Notes: generated by a model from the sequence alone, not told the origin. Shown: positions 11,163 to 23,130, counted from the first letter of the stretch. The stretch: 64,000 bases of DNA from Vigna angularis (GCF_016808095.1 NC_068974.1:20320825-20384824); one strand, 5' to 3'. Program-made: numbers and translations.

Positions 11163-12980
11163 TTAAACGTTTGTGTTTAATATAGACAATTCACATTATT
11201 AGACATTATTTTGTTCAGATACTTTGTTAAATTTTAAAACTAAGTTTGTTTAAACCATTCTATCTTAACACATTTTTAGACTATTTGTCTTAATAATATT
11301 CATTATATTTAAATTTAAAGACCAAAATATTTGCAACAAATAAATTCAAAATTAAAGTTTGAAACAAAAAAAATTCAAATTTGTCTAAATTTAGAGAATA
11401 TAAAAGTATTCGTTCGAAATCTTTATTACATTTTTAAAAAGTTTGGATTTCTTAAGTAAATTTTTAATACGAAGATAATTTCTCCCCTCATGTTGTAAGT
11501 TAACACTTTCAAATATATTTAACATAAAAAAGTTAAACATATTTTAGAAAAAGGTAAACAAAACTATCTAATTGTCTCAATTTTGTTTTCCAATCAATGT
11601 CGGTGCTTCAATCGCTTATACTAGAATACGCTATAAGCAACATTAATGAAAAAGCTATGCAAGTACTACACGCTTGGGGACCTCACAACCTACACGTGGC
11701 CCATTGGCAACTGGCAACCTGCAGAGAACACTCCTAAATCATGAGAACCTCTACACACAGTTCACAGAGAAGTGACGGGTAATTGTAAGTTTCCGGTAGA
11801 AGCTGGTCCACGTGTTTTAAATGATATTAAACAGAAGCAGCAATTTGGGGTCCTTGTAGGGTAACGTCATCATTGTGGCTTGGAAATTTGCTAACCCACG
11901 TCACTGTGTCACAAACCTTGATATTTTTTTTTTCTTTTCGTCAAAACGACGCAAACAATTATCATTCATTGTTGGTTCTTATTTTCTCATATTATAAATT
12001 TTAACCTTTCATTAAAATTAATAATGTTATCCTCTTTATGTAATATGGAAGTGATAGAGGATATAGAGTAAGATAATAATACTTCATTTTTATGAAGTTG
12101 AGGGTATAGCGTAAAGAATTCCAAGATGCTTTAATTCTTTCACAGAATATTTATTTTCTTCCTAAGTACTCGTTTTCTATGAGTAGAGAAGGGACTGTAT
12201 AGGGTAGGGGTTGTTGTGAAAAAACATTCTGACGGCTAAACTAATGCATCAATAAAGAATAAATATAATAATTAATGAATATAATTAATATATCTGGTAA
12301 AAATCTATTATTTATATTTATTGTTTATGATTTTTTATTTATGTTTGAGTCTATTAATCTAAATATTTATTAATTTTTGACTTATCATAGTTATGGACTA
12401 TTCTAACTAAAGTATATTATGTAATGGTGTGATGATTGAATAGGGATGAACCGAAAATCAGGACTCATACAGGTAACAAGTTGTTTTTTTATCTTAAAAA
12501 TATGTTTTTTTTTCTCAATAATTAAATAAAATATTAATACGAATATAAAATGTATAAAGCTGAATTTGAAATGTGACAAATTATAACTCACAAAATTTAA
12601 ATTAATATTTAAATTAATATGCAGGCATATTTGCAACCATAGATTTGCGTGAGAGTGAGTGAGTTTCCTCTTGGGGGTGATGGGAGGAGAAGGGAAAGCC
12701 AACTCAGGTATGTGAATTGAAACAAGTGCTTTAAAATAATAAAAATCAATTTAGAGAATTCACTTTGTAGACTAGAATTGATTATTGGAGAATTGTTGTA
12801 CAAAAGTAGGGATGGTCATAAGGAGTTGTTGATAGTTTGATAACGGTAATTATTACCATTATCTAAGGTACATTTTAGAGACATAATCAAATCTTCTTTA
12901 GCTTATTATTTGCTTAAATTCTCTCTTTTATCTTGTTTTAATGTTATTTATATTTTGGACTACATTAATATAAATTTATA
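11009..12980. other. Noncoding stretch with a short (TA)n run
   Basis: No convincing gene. It holds a (TA)n run at about 11132-11158, AT-rich sequence, and a less AT-rich part around 11650-11910 with a CACGTG word. The latter could be an old promoter or transposon piece. Small minus-strand frames here have no recognisable protein features. Confidence 0.5.
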
Positions 12981-14345
12981 ACTAATCCCCTTATTTGGTA
13001 GCTAAAATGTGCTTGGAAGAATCTCCAACAATGTAAGGAACTGAACCAGCCACATAAGCAAGTAGATCTGTAGAAAAAGAGAAAAAGATGCAGTGCAACA
13101 GAGTCAAGCTGAGCGCCCCTGGGTCAGGGGCGCTGAGCGCCACCTGCACAATATGCACAAAAGTTGATTTATGGTGTGCTCGCGCTGACCGCCACTTAGC
13201 AGAGGGCACTAAGCGCCCCTTAGCAAAAGGCACTGAGCGCCATCAGCCTTGTAGTCTCGCCTAGGCACCCCCTCAAGGGGCGCTGAGCACCATTGCTTCA
13301 CAAGCTCGTCTGGTGTTAAGATGTCGACAAGTGTACCGAATCGTATCAAGTAATATAAAATGGTAAGACCAAGTATCGTATCCCAGAGGACTCAGGGCAC
13401 TAAACAGTTGTGTAATTGCTTAACTAATTAAGACTAAAAAACAATTTTTGGGGTTCTGAATGCAAATGCAATAAAAATAAACATGAATGCAATTTGATCA
13501 ATTGAGGCTAAACACTAGAATGAATGGATGAAGTTGATAATATGAGATGATAATGTTGTTGGGGTTTAGATTTCACTTAATCACTCTCATACATATATGA
13601 ATTCTTCTTCTTCATTAACCTTAGAGTTTTGGACCTCTTTGAGCAAGTCTGGGTGTGTGGGAGCTCTTCCTTCTTCTTCTATGGGTCTTCATTGCTTTCC
13701 ATTTCTTCCATTGTAAGCTCAAGCTCTCCATGAAAATGGAGAGCTAACTTCATTTCTTGTTGGGGAATGATGTAACCTCTGAACTTCATGTATGTTAGTG
13801 GTTTTCTCCTACTGTTAATGTTTGTTATGTTTTGGTCATTCATAACTTGATGTTTGGGTTTGTTTGTTATTGGAAGATAGCTCATGAACCATGACTTGAA
13901 GTAAGCTACCCAAAGGAAATAGTATCTAGAAATGGAGCTAGGACCTTTAGTTGTCATGAACTTCTTTTCTTAATGTAGAGTTGACTATTAGGGTTTTCAA
14001 GATATTGGAGTCTAATAACCAAGTTTAGGCTTTTTACACCAAGGAATTGGGTTCTAAGTAATCTAGTAAGTTGAAATTAGCATTTTAATGAAGAAGATGA
14101 GTTCTAATATGCATGAAAGGGAAGTAGGTGAAGTCTAACCCCAACATGAAATTATCATTTTACGATTCACACACGTTGTTTACTTTAAGTTCATTTAAAC
14201 CTTACTTAATGGAATCATTCTTTAGTCTTAATTAATTAAACAATTATACAATCATTTAATGTTACACGAGTCTCTTGGGAAACGATATCCGGTCTTACCG
14301 GTTTTATTACTTGATACCATTTGGTACGCTTGTCGAGGTCTTAAC
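12981..14345. mobile_element. Rearranged Athila-like LTR pieces joined head-to-head
   Basis: 12981-13313 resembles the U3 part of a plus-strand LTR of the type seen at 44822. 13314-about 13620 is the U5 end of the same family on the minus strand (TGTTAAGATGTCGACAAG). About 13680-14345 is plus-strand U5 ending CTTGTCGAGGTCTTAAC. The two U5 ends therefore form an inverted repeat with roughly 280-bp arms. An inversion or the insertion of one LTR fragment in another would produce this. No primer site or coding region follows. Confidence 0.6.
13105..13290. repeat. GAGCGCC motif cluster in LTR fragment
   Basis: CTGAGCGCC, GGGGCGCTGAG and variants recur at least six times in under 200 bp. This matches the position of the CCGCTGAGCGG clusters of elements A-D and the GAGCGCC cluster of the solo LTR at 44822. 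Confidence 0.75.
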
Positions 14346-15739
14346 AATAGTTAATATGTACAGTTAGCTGTTGAATTCATGCTATAAGCTTTGGAAATTG
14401 TGTTGTTTTTAGTCTAGTATGGGTTTTCTTTAATTTGGTCTATGTTGCTCAAGTGTGAAACCATGTTGTTTAAGTGTTGAATCGGGTTGTTGGAAGTTTG
14501 AGTAGAGATGCCTATACTAAATTTGTGTTGTTAAGAATGAATCTGTGATTTTTTTTTAAGTTGAATTTGAAATGGTTTTAGGATTGAATTGAGTGGTTTT
14601 ATGTTGTATTGAGGTGTTGTAAGTGAAAATCTTGTTATGTTGTTTTTTGGCTAAGCTATTCTAGGTTTTTGCTAGGTTGAGTTTGATTTTTCGTGCTGGG
14701 TTGCTTTTTGTCGATTTGAGTTCGTCTTATTTGAGTTGTGTTGTCTTTTGGCCAGGCTGTGTTGATCTTACTCGGGCTGTGTTTTCTTTTGGTCGAGTTG
14801 TCAGGTTGTGTTAGTGTTGGTCAGGATGGGTTGGTATTTTGTTGGGCTTGTCGTGATGTGTTGTTTTTGTGTCATGTTGTGTCAAGTTTGACCAAGCTAG
14901 ATTAGTTTTGACCGAGATGGGTTGATTAGGACCAAGTTGTTTTTGGACCTCGGTAGAGAGGTTTTAGAACTCAAAGAGGTTTTAGAGGTCAGTCAAGAGG
15001 TTTCTGAACTTGGTCGAGCTCTTTTGTTGTTTTGGTCGAGCTATTATTTTTTTTGCTTGGTTGTTTTTGAACTTGGTTGTGTTATATAACTAGTCAGTTT
15101 AGTTGGTGTTGGAAGACGTGGTTGTATGCTTTGTCTCGATGATTTAGTTGATGCTGGAAGACGAAATTGTGTGTTATGTCTTTTTGGGCCATAATTGTAA
15201 AGCCAAGTTTGTTTTCATTTCACTCAAATGGCTTTGCTTAGTCGGGAAGGCTTATAGAAGTAGGGGAAATGGGTCCTAAGCATAAGGCTTTGGGCTTAAA
15301 TTGATTTTTTACTCGTAAAGCGTACAAAAGAAGACAAGATGACTCTAATCGTAAGGATTTGGTTAGTAAGTAAAGTAATAATAGGTTACAAGGAGGCAAA
15401 TACATATTGTTTGGTATTAGTTGGTTGTAATATGACTTGGTGTTTTTCATGAATATGGTTTTGCTTCATAGATTGGAATGATTGATTTGAGCAATGTGGG
15501 TGAGTATGGTTATTATATATTATCTTGTGTTGTTTTCTAGTTAGTTTACCATTGCTTATTTGTATTTGTGCAATGATAGTATAACTCATTTTGTTATATG
15601 GGAGCATATGTTGTTTTAGATGATGCTGAAGATGCTTAGAGTGAGGAGACATGCTGAAAAATCTTGTGGGATTTTTGAATGTATTAGAAAAATGTTCTTT
15701 TAAATTGTAATTTTTGAACGTTGCATACAAACAATGAGA
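14346..15739. other. T/G-rich noncoding stretch with weak internal repeats
   Basis: TTGGTCGAG, GGTTGTGTTG and similar words recur between about 14650 and 15120, giving a strongly strand-asymmetric T/G composition. It abuts the gypsy pol relic and may be degraded retroelement sequence. No ORF has family features. Confidence 0.5.
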
Positions 15740-17243
15740 CATATTCCTAGACTTTTAAGCATGAAATGTACATGTGACAATTCCTTTGAACATCTTTCCT
15801 CATATGGGGCTAATGGAATCTCTCTTAAAGAATGCTTAGAGTTTTGTCAAACTCTAAAATGGCCCCTATGACCCCCTACATGTGTCTCCTTGCTTAAGAG
15901 TTTCCTATGGAAACCTTGAGGCACACACAACTAACCCTCTTTAAACAAATACCCCTTGGACGCATAATAGCCCCCTTTATGCTTTCTTTTGGCAACTTGT
16001 AAAGATGGAGGAGAATAAATCATCTTGTTCGTAAACCTCTCCCATGTGATAAAAGCCAAGAATTTTAGCTCTAAGTTTTACGAAAAGGTTGTGCCTTCTG
16101 CTGAGAGCATCAACCACAACATATTTGTTTTTCACTTTTTACACTCGATTGCATAGGGGAGTTATTTTAAATATTTCATCCACTTTGCATGCCTCTTATT
16201 GAGCTTGTGTTGTTTGCTCAAATACGGGAGTGACTCATGGTCACTATGAATCACAAACTCTTTGGAGACTAGGTAGTGCTCCCAAGTTTGAAGGGACCTC
16301 ACAAAAGAATACAACTATTCTTACACTAGTCCAAAAATCGCGTAAAACTTTGAATATTTTGGGCTTTTAACGACTAATTTGCGAACGACGTCATATTAGG
16401 AGACATGAAATTGACGTCAAATTTTTTAAATTCGACGTCAAATTAACGTCGAATTTTGTTAATATACGATGTTAATCAATTTTTTTTGTTTTTTTTAATT
16501 AATTGTGATCCTTGTTTACAACTCTACGAGACCTGAAAAGCAGAAAAACAACAAGTTATAGTTTTTGGTATTTTATAAAGAAAAAACTATGAACGTAGGA
16601 TCAACAACAAATAACAATAACCAACAACAAACAAGTTCAATCAAACAACAACAACAAACAAGTTCAACCAAACAACAATAAACAAGTTCAACAAAAAAAC
16701 AAAAACAAGTTCAACAAATAAGTTCTTCAAAACGAAAACCAAAACTAACCTTCAAAAGGTAGGTTTGTCGGAATAAAGTGTCGTCACCAGTGAGAGAGAA
16801 AACATAATGCGCCTATGAAGAACAAAAGCACGAAAATAATCAGTCAAAACAAATGAAAATCATGAATAAAATGCATTTGTATCAAATGAAAAAAAGATTA
16901 CACGTGATGGTCATCAAACTTCGTTCGAGAAAAGTTTGAGAAGAGAAGAGGGTCGCGCGCGCTAAGATAAAGTGAATGAATTTTCAATCTCCCGCTCAAA
17001 TTTTTATTGAATTCACAAACCTTTTGACGTCTAACGTTGGGGCATTCAACGTTTTATATCCTTTTACGTCAAATTACAATTCTAAACGACGTTTAATAAT
17101 TGCATTTATTTACAAAAATGCCACCGGTCATTTTTAACGTTGACTATTCAGTGGTTAGACGTTAAATGTGTGACATTATACGCTATTTTTATACTAGTGT
17201 TACACCGCTTGCATCACATTCTATCTTAAAAGTATTTGAAAAG
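15740..17243 (-). pseudogene. Ty3/gypsy pol relic (RNase H to integrase zinc region)
   Basis: Read on the minus strand, the sequence gives TFKIECDASGV, then [30 protein letters not shown] and GGYYASKGYLFKEG, then LAPYEERCSKE. These match the order RNase H core, RNase H tail, and the integrase zinc-binding start of Ty3/gypsy polyproteins. About 30 codons of RNase H are missing between the first two blocks, and several stops and frameshifts are present. The relic is split by the CACTA element at 16324-17199. It is unrelated to elements A and B, which carry no pol. Confidence 0.78.
16324..17199. mobile_element. Non-autonomous CACTA element, 876 bp
   Basis: It starts CACTAGTCCAAAAATCGCG and ends CGCTATTTTTATACTAGTG, an inverted terminal repeat of about 19 bp with few mismatches. 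The 3-bp duplication TTA is at 16321-16323 and 17200-17202. Repeated GACGTC/AACGTC words flank both ends. No transposase is encoded. It lies inside the gypsy pol relic, so it is younger than that relic. Confidence 0.92.
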
Positions 17244-18247
17244 AAGATGCTCTCCTTTGTTAGATATATTTATTTTTCCTGGATCTTACACTGATGTTTA
17301 GACATTGTTTGGAACCTAATCATGTCCCATTGGGCCATAGGGAGAGGATAGCCTCTTCCCTTAATTGCAACTGATAACTTTGCCTTTCATTTAACCACAA
17401 TCAAACACATTCACAAGCAAGTATCATCACAAGGACTTTTCTATGGCTTATAATGTGGCTGGGCTAACAAAAAAATTGGTTTTTCTGGATCACAAAATCC
17501 TTGAGTTAAGTGAATCATCTAATCACAACCATTTTTCCTTCTTCCCAACTTTCGTTTGCATTGAGCCTTTCTTTCTTTTCTTTTCCTTTTTATTTTACTT
17601 TTCACATGCTTAGCTCAATGCTTTTTATATTCCCTTTTTAGACTTCTCAACAACCCCAAACTTGAACATTTATCAATACCACAAGATATCTTCAACTCAA
17701 CTCAAGGTAAAACTTTTCAAAAAGGGTTTTCTATGATGTTCAAAGCTAAGGGTTCAAAGGATAGAACACATTGTGCTCTCTTTATTGGGCTAAAATCATG
17801 CATTTGGCTAATAAAGGGTTACCAACAAATGGCCTTGATCATATGATACATACAAGAAGGTGATTCAACCATAGAAACCTAGGCAAAGTCATTCATGATT
17901 TCAATGTAATAACATTCAATCACAAAAACTCTGGAGTTCAAAACCTCACATATAGGCTCATTCAACATTCCACTACACATCCTGCTTAACATCATAATCA
18001 CAATCACAACATCATGCATTTGTTCACATAGCTCGTGAACAACCACCCGCATATCAACATATAGTGCACAATCTCAACATCAATCCATATCTAAACATCA
18101 TCAAGCAATACTCATCATGCATAAATCACAAGCAAACCATCATAGTAGATAACATTTCAAACTGAGTACATCACACCCTATTCTAATAACAGAAGCAAAT
18201 AAGTTCAACAGTACAAAACAAAAGATAAAAAATCCTGCTCTAGAGGT

Positions 18248-18273
18248 GATAACATCCGTCAGTAGATGCTATC
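18248..18273 (-). other. Constant-loop hairpin downstream of element B 3' ORF
   Basis: On the minus strand GATAGCATC, loop TACTGACG, GATGTTATC: a 9-bp stem with one G-T pair. It lies 12 bp beyond the ORF stop and is the counterpart of 25266-25291 in element A. Confidence 0.6.
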
Positions 18274-18284
18274 TCAACTCCTCA

Positions 18285-18874
18285 TCAACCCATGCTGTCA
18301 TCTGAATCTTCCTCATCTTCATCATCCTCAACATCTTCAAAAGCATCATCATCATCCTCATCACCCAAAGCTGAAGCTTCAGCTGCTCCAACTCCACTGG
18401 CCTGTGCTCGATCCTCTGGCCATGCCACCATATTGTTGAACTCATCCATGGTCCACCGATGTCTTGGGGGTGTATCATACATCCCAATGATAATCTCTAC
18501 TGTGGCCACCTGCCCTCTGTGGATGGACTGCATCCTAGCATCTATAAGAGACATATACATGTCCCTCATCTGAAATGGCTTTGCCTCATGAGGCTCTACA
18601 GATGACTGGCCCTGTGGTGGTCCTCTCCCTCTACGAGGATGGCATGGTGGTACTGGCTGAGCTGCCTCATCACCTCCACAATACTATCTGTAATAGGCCT
18701 CATCAAATAGCTTTCCTAGGCCTCTCAAATGGTGATGCAGAGATATTCACTCCAGCCAGCTCACATAAATGTGTAATCAAAGAGGGATGCCCCAAGGGTG
18801 CTTTGTTGTTCATAGTGTTGGCACACACCTATATCTCATTGGCTATGACCTGGCCAATGTTAATGCTCATCCCT
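18285..18874 (-). pseudogene. Element B 3' ORF, C-terminal part
   Basis: This is the downstream part of the plant-transposon-protein-like ORF whose start is at 28448. The split is caused by element A; TCCCT at 18870-18874 is the duplicated target. It carries blocks matching element A, such as INIGQVIANEI, NNKAPLGHPSLITHLCE and PFERPRKAI, then MRDMYMSLI, HRGQVATVE and an acidic tail ending DEEDSDDSMG. A stop after ANEI and a one-base insertion near 18700 break the frame. Function is unknown; the family occurs in Athila-like and other plant retroelements. Confidence 0.8.
18870..18874. repeat. Target-site duplication of element A, left copy (TCCCT)
   Basis: TCCCT here equals 27810-27814. Joining across the element restores the reading order of element B's 3' ORF, which confirms the insertion point. 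Confidence 0.97.
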
Positions 18875-19117
18875 TGATAACAGTTGAAAAACTGTTATTT
18901 TCATGCTTAAAATTGATACTAAAAGCAACCTTTATGCTTAGAAACTAGCTTGAAATCATGCTTTTATTCTTATTTTCAGAAATAAGAGAGTTGGACAGGT
19001 TTATGCTTGATTTCAGTGTTTTTGTGCAGGTTTTAAGGTGAATTTGGTGAAAGAAGTGAAGAAGGAGAGAGATGGAATCAGAAAAGACATCAAAAAGTGC
19101 AAAAGGAGAAGCCGCAA

Positions 19118-19257
19118 CTACCGCTCAGCGGCAGTTTACCGTTGAGCGGTACTTAGAAAGTCACGGGAGGTCCGCTGAGGGGCAAAATGGCCGCTGAGGG
19201 GAAGAACCGAGCTCATGCACTTACCGCTGAGCGGTACTTTACCACTGAGCGGCACTT
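19118..19257 (+). promoter_or_regulatory. CCGCTGAGCGG motif cluster in LTR U3
   Basis: Near-palindromes of the CCGCTGAGCGG type (also CCGCTCAGCGG, CCGTTGAGCGG, CCGCTGAGGGG, CACTGAGCGG) occur six times in 140 bp, ending about 40 bp before the TATA box. The 3' LTR has one unit fewer. Regulatory function is inferred from position. Confidence 0.6.
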
Positions 19258-19297
19258 TTATGGGCTTGGGCCTAATTTTTCTGTAATTTACGAATAG

Positions 19298-19304
19298 TAT
19301 ATAA
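19298..19304 (+). promoter_or_regulatory. TATA box of 5' LTR
   Basis: TATATAA follows TGGGCTTGGGCC and precedes AGCTTTAGGG. The same box is at 26928-26934 in the 3' LTR and, reversed, in LTRs B, C and D. Confidence 0.75.
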
Positions 19305-20185
19305 GCTTTAGGGTTTCCTAGGGTTTGTATCTTTGGCTGTGACGAAGCAAATACTTTCTCTTTCACCCCTTTGAAGGAGGATCTTGGATGCTCAGGCTAC
19401 CTCTTCACCTTTTTAGGGTTTTATCTTTCATTCTTTCATTATTGTTCATCTAGGTTCACCATGAATATGGTGAACTAAACCTTGTATGTTTGTTGGGGAA
19501 TCAATGTAATCTTTTGAAGCTCTCATATATGGAATTTGTGCTTGCATCTTAATCTAAGACTTATGCTTTCTTTCATCATTAGTTAGGGTTTTTCCTCTTT
19601 GCTCAAGGCTTGCTTTGTTTAACTCATTCAATGCATGATTATTGATTTTGTCGATACGGAAACGTACGGGGAAGTCTAGATCTGGGGAATTTCTCCCAAT
19701 AGGATATTGGTTGCCTTAAGCTCCTGCGCTGAATAAACTAATTATTAGGGATGCTAGGAATCGTATGAACTCATAATTAGGGAGAAGCCTTCTTGAAAGG
19801 TAATTTAGAGAGTGGCATTAACAATGACGAATTGAATGCTGAATTCCTAAAATATATGAGAGTGGAGAAGATGAAATTGATAAACCCCAACAACATACTC
19901 ATCCATATATTCCATTGAAAGTATTTGTATTTTTGTTTTAGCCATTGATGAACCTCATGCATACATGTTTATTTTCGTCTTTTGCATAGTAAAATCCAAT
20001 TATTTCGTTCTTAAGTCTTAGCTAATCAATAAATCACATAACTAATCTAAGCCGTGAGTCCTTTGGGAGAACGATACTTGGTCTTACCAAGTTTATTACT
20101 TGAAACGATTCGGTCATACTTGCCGATTGTAAAACAAGTTTGTCACATCACATTTTGGTGTTCATAAATTTGACCATCAAGTTTT

Positions 20186-20203
20186 TGGCGCCGTTGCCGG
20201 GGA
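20186..20203 (+). other. Primer-binding site, tRNA-Asp type
   Basis: TGGCGCCGTTGCCGGGGA is complementary to the 3' end of plant tRNA-Asp(GUC) including CCA, the primer known for Athila/Tat elements. It starts six bases after the LTR. Confidence 0.92.
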
Positions 20204-20235
20204 CTCGTGGTTTAAGTGGTTAATTTGTGTGATTA

Positions 20236-20375
20236 TTGATTATCTTTGACTTTAATTTTGAGTTTCTATTTTTATTTTTCTGTTTTTATTTTATTTTATT
20301 TTATTTTCTATTTTTATTTTTCGGTTTTTATTTTATTTTATTTGATTTTATTTTATTTTATTCTCTGAACATTAT
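20236..20375 (+). repeat. T-rich TTTTA repeat in the leader of element A
   Basis: Imperfect TTTTA/TTTTATTTTC repeats fill the leader between primer site and gag. Element B has the matching tract at 32780-32945. Confidence 0.85.
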
Positions 20376-20432
20376 ATCTTCTCCTATATCTTTTTGTGCT
20401 AACCAATTTTTTAGGGTTTTGTTTTCTTGTGC

Positions 20433-22859
20433 CTGCAGGAAGCAATTAGAACAAGGAGCAAGAAAACAACATAACCTCTTCTTGAAGGTTTGGACGAGAG
20501 TAGAAGGAGGAGAAGAATCAGAACATCTAGAGAACTCTTTCCTTCTCCGGAAACTCTGTTGCAACCATCACCACAGGGTTCTGACCATAGCACAGAAAAT
20601 ATGGAGAACAATAATAACAGAAGAACTCTTGCTGATTACACCAATATAGCGGAACCTCAGCACTTTAACAGTATAGCTAGACCTAGAGTCAATGTAGCTA
20701 ATATGGAGGTCAAACCAGCATTGATCCAACTGGTAAAGAGCAATCAATTTAATGGGTTATCTCATGAAAGCCCATATGAGCACCTCACTACATTTAATGA
20801 GATTTGCAACACAGTCAAGATTAATGGGGTGCCAGATGAAGCGATCAAACTTAGCTTGTTTCCTTTCTCATTGGGAGGCAATGCTAAGCTTTGGTTAAAT
20901 TTTTTCCCAGAAGAAAGTTTCACAGAGTGGGAAGCAGTGGTAACAAAGTTTTTAAACAAGTACTTCCCATAATCCAAGGTGACTAAAGGCAAGCAAGAGA
21001 TTTCTTCATTCAGGCAGGACATGGAAGAATCACTGGGGCATGCATGGGACATGTATAAAAGCTTGTTACGTAAAACTCCCACGCATGGTTTTGAAGATCA
21101 GGAAGTAGTCTTAACTTTCCTTGGAGGTCTTGGTTCACAAACCAAGATGATGCTGGACGCCTTAGCAGGAGGAAATATTAAATGGAAAACTCCAGAGGAA
21201 GCAACTGAGATTATAGAAAACATGGCTACTAGTGATAATGAGCTGCAAAGTGAGAGAGGAGCTCCTATGCAACAAAAAGGAGTTCTCCAATTACAGACAC
21301 ATGATGCCCTGCTAGCTCAAAACAAAATTCTAACTCAACAGCTGGAGACTCTTACTAAAACTCTTGCACAATTACCCAAAGAGTTGAAGACTACTGCACA
21401 GGTACAATCCTAGTTGTGCGAATTGTGTGGAGGTGACCATATCAATGGTCAATGTGCCTTTCCAGTTGAAGCCGTAGAGGATGTAAACTACATGACTAAT
21501 CAGTACCGTCAAGGGAGCTACAATCAGGGGTGGAAACCACACCCAAGTATTGGTCAAGGGCAAACTGGGCAAGCTGGTCAATATAATAAGCAGCAGCAGC
21601 AACCCACCTTATGGCAACAGTTATCTATGCTTAATGAAAGGTCCATGAGGATGGAGGAAACTCTCAACAATTTCATACAGAAAATTGAGTCTACCCAAAA
21701 GAGCACTGAAGCTGCTATAAAAAATTTGGAGACTCAGATGGGGCAGATCATCAAGTAGGTGGAAGAAAGGCCAAATAGAAATTTTGGGGCTAATACTGAG
21801 GTTAACCCCAGAGAAGAATGCAAGGTGGTAGAGAGTGTTGAAGATGAGACAGTTGAGTTAGAAACAGGAGAAACAGGAGAAACAGAAGAAATAGAGAGCA
21901 AAAATAGTTCTCTTTTTCCAATGCATCAAGGGAAACAACTGGACTTCACAGAATTATTCAAGATGGTGGATAATGATGCACCTTGGGAGCAGATTCTACA
22001 ACAAATCACAGTTTACACGAAATCTGACGAAAACATTTCTACAAAGAAAAGACGTAGAGATGATGAGGTAAAGGAGTGTATAACTGTTAAAAAAGAGCCA
22101 TTCCCTCCTAAAGCAACAGATCCAGGAAGTTTTTATATCCCTTGTACCATAGGGAAGAAAAGGGTTAAGAAAGATCTTCTTGATTTAGGTTCAAGTGTTA
22201 ACTTGATACCTTACTCTTTACTGGAGCAAATCGGCAATGTTAATGTGAAACCTGTAAAGGTTAATCTAGTAATGGCCGATGGATCTTCAAAGGAGCCATG
22301 TGGGATTGCAGAGGACATTATAGTTTGTGTTGGCAAACTTCAGTTCTTGGCAGACTTTGTGGTGATGAAGATGGAGACAGAGAAGATACCTATCATACTT
22401 GGAAGACCGTTTATGAAAACGGCCAGAGCTATCATTGATGTAAATGAAGGTATAGTGGTGCTCCAGGACCGAGAGGAGAGAGTGGTTGTAGACGTCTTTA
22501 AAGATGAGACGCAAACACAGGAGGAAGAAGCTAGTTATAAAGCTGCATTTCAAGATGCACACATGACTAGCCATAAAGATGAAAATCCCAAGGTTGCAGG
22601 TAACCATTGTTTGTTGTTTCAGGTGCAAAAGGAAGAAAAGATTGGAAGAGGAGGAGAAATTCCTGATGACTGGGAGAAAAGAAGACCCCAACTTGGTGCA
22701 CCTGTGAGAATTAAAAACAAGTTGTGGGTTGTGAAAGGCTTCAAAGAGAAGGAGATGATAGAGATAGAATCTCCATGTCTTAGAAGAATCAAAACAGTGC
22801 ACAGGAAACAGCTGAGGAGTTGGTGGGATAACAACATCAACTATGAAAAAGGAACTTGA
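20433..22859 (+). pseudogene. Element A gag-protease polyprotein, broken by in-frame stops
   Basis: One frame runs from a CTGCAG-type acceptor (about 20436) to TGA at 22859. The N-terminal half holds the gag domain with SLFPFSLGGNAKLWL and EWEAVVTKFLNKYFP, typical of retrotransposon gag. A zinc knuckle C-x2-C-x3-H-x4-C follows (CELCGGDHINGQC, from 21417). The protease region has DLGSSVNLIP as the aspartic site, with D-L-G as is usual for Athila rather than D-S/T-G, and IILGRPFM. Stops at 20472 (TAA), 20970 (TAA), 21411 (TAG) and 21756 (TAG) interrupt it. The second and third align with Gln in element B, so they fit C-to-T changes. No pol domains follow. Confidence 0.92.
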
Positions 22860-22880
22860 ACTTGACTGGGTCAAGCTAAT

Positions 22881-22915
22881 GACGTTAAAAGAGCGCTTGC
22901 TGGGAGGCAACCCAG
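22881..22915 (+). other. GGGAGGCAACCC stem-loop, first copy in element A
   Basis: GACGTTAA...AGCGCT is followed by CTGGG, loop AGGCAA, CCCAG. It begins 22 bp after the gag-protease stop. The same block recurs at 23131-23165 and twice in element B. From memory, similar sequence follows the coding region in other Athila-like elements. Confidence 0.7.
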
Positions 22916-22995
22916 TGATTTAAAAACTTTTGATTTTATTTTGGTTTTGTAATTTTTAATTTGTGGACATTATTTTGTAAATATTTTGTTGGACA

Positions 22996-23106
22996 TAGCA
23001 TCTACTGAAGGATGCTAGTTGGACATAGCATCTACTGAAGGATGCTAAGTGTGTAACACCTACTGATGGGTGTTAGTGAGAAAATTTTGCACCTACTGAT
23101 GGGTGT
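22996..23106 (+). other. Four hairpins with near-constant loop TACTGATG/TACTGAAG
   Basis: H1 (22996-23017) and H2 (23026-23047) have stem TAGCATC/GATGCTA and loop TACTGAAG, and sit in an exact 30-bp tandem repeat. H3 (23054-23075) has stem TAACACC/GGTGTTA and loop TACTGATG. H4 (23089-23106) has GCACC/GGTGT with the same loop. Stem sequence changes while pairing and loop are kept. The homologous linker of element B carries four more. Confidence 0.75.
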
Positions 23107-23130
23107 TGGTGGATTTTGGGTCAGGCTCGT

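Larger units (their letters stand above)
18875..20179 (+). repeat. 5' LTR of element A (1305 bp)
   Basis: It starts TGATAACAG and ends GACCATCA, six bases before the primer site. The first bases form a hairpin (ATAACAGTT, loop GAAA, AACTGTTAT). A CCGCTGAGCGG cluster, TGGGCTTGGGCC and a TATATAA box occur in order from 19118 to 19304. U5 shares 'gagtcctttggg' and 'cttggtcttacc' blocks with LTRs B, C, the 13314 fragments and the 44822 solo LTR. Confidence 0.97.

Noticed and set aside
12403..12803. Minus-strand frames of 99 and 64 codons
   Set aside because: Low-complexity Ile/Phe/Lys composition expected of AT-rich noncoding DNA, no motif, no splice support.
18292..18877. Plus-strand frames with Ser-rich start opposite the acidic tail
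   Set aside because: They are antisense to the 3' ORF of element B; the Ser run mirrors Asp/Glu codons on the other strand.
22287..22910. 207-residue minus-strand frame over the protease region
   Set aside because: It is the antisense shadow of the gag-protease frame of element A and has no family features.
22996..23106. CTGATG in the hairpin loops as a hammerhead ribozyme core (retrozyme)
   Set aside because: The core needs CTGATGA, a stem, then GAAA and a cleavage triplet around further stems. No GAAA partner or three-stem layout is present; the loops are closed by a single stem.
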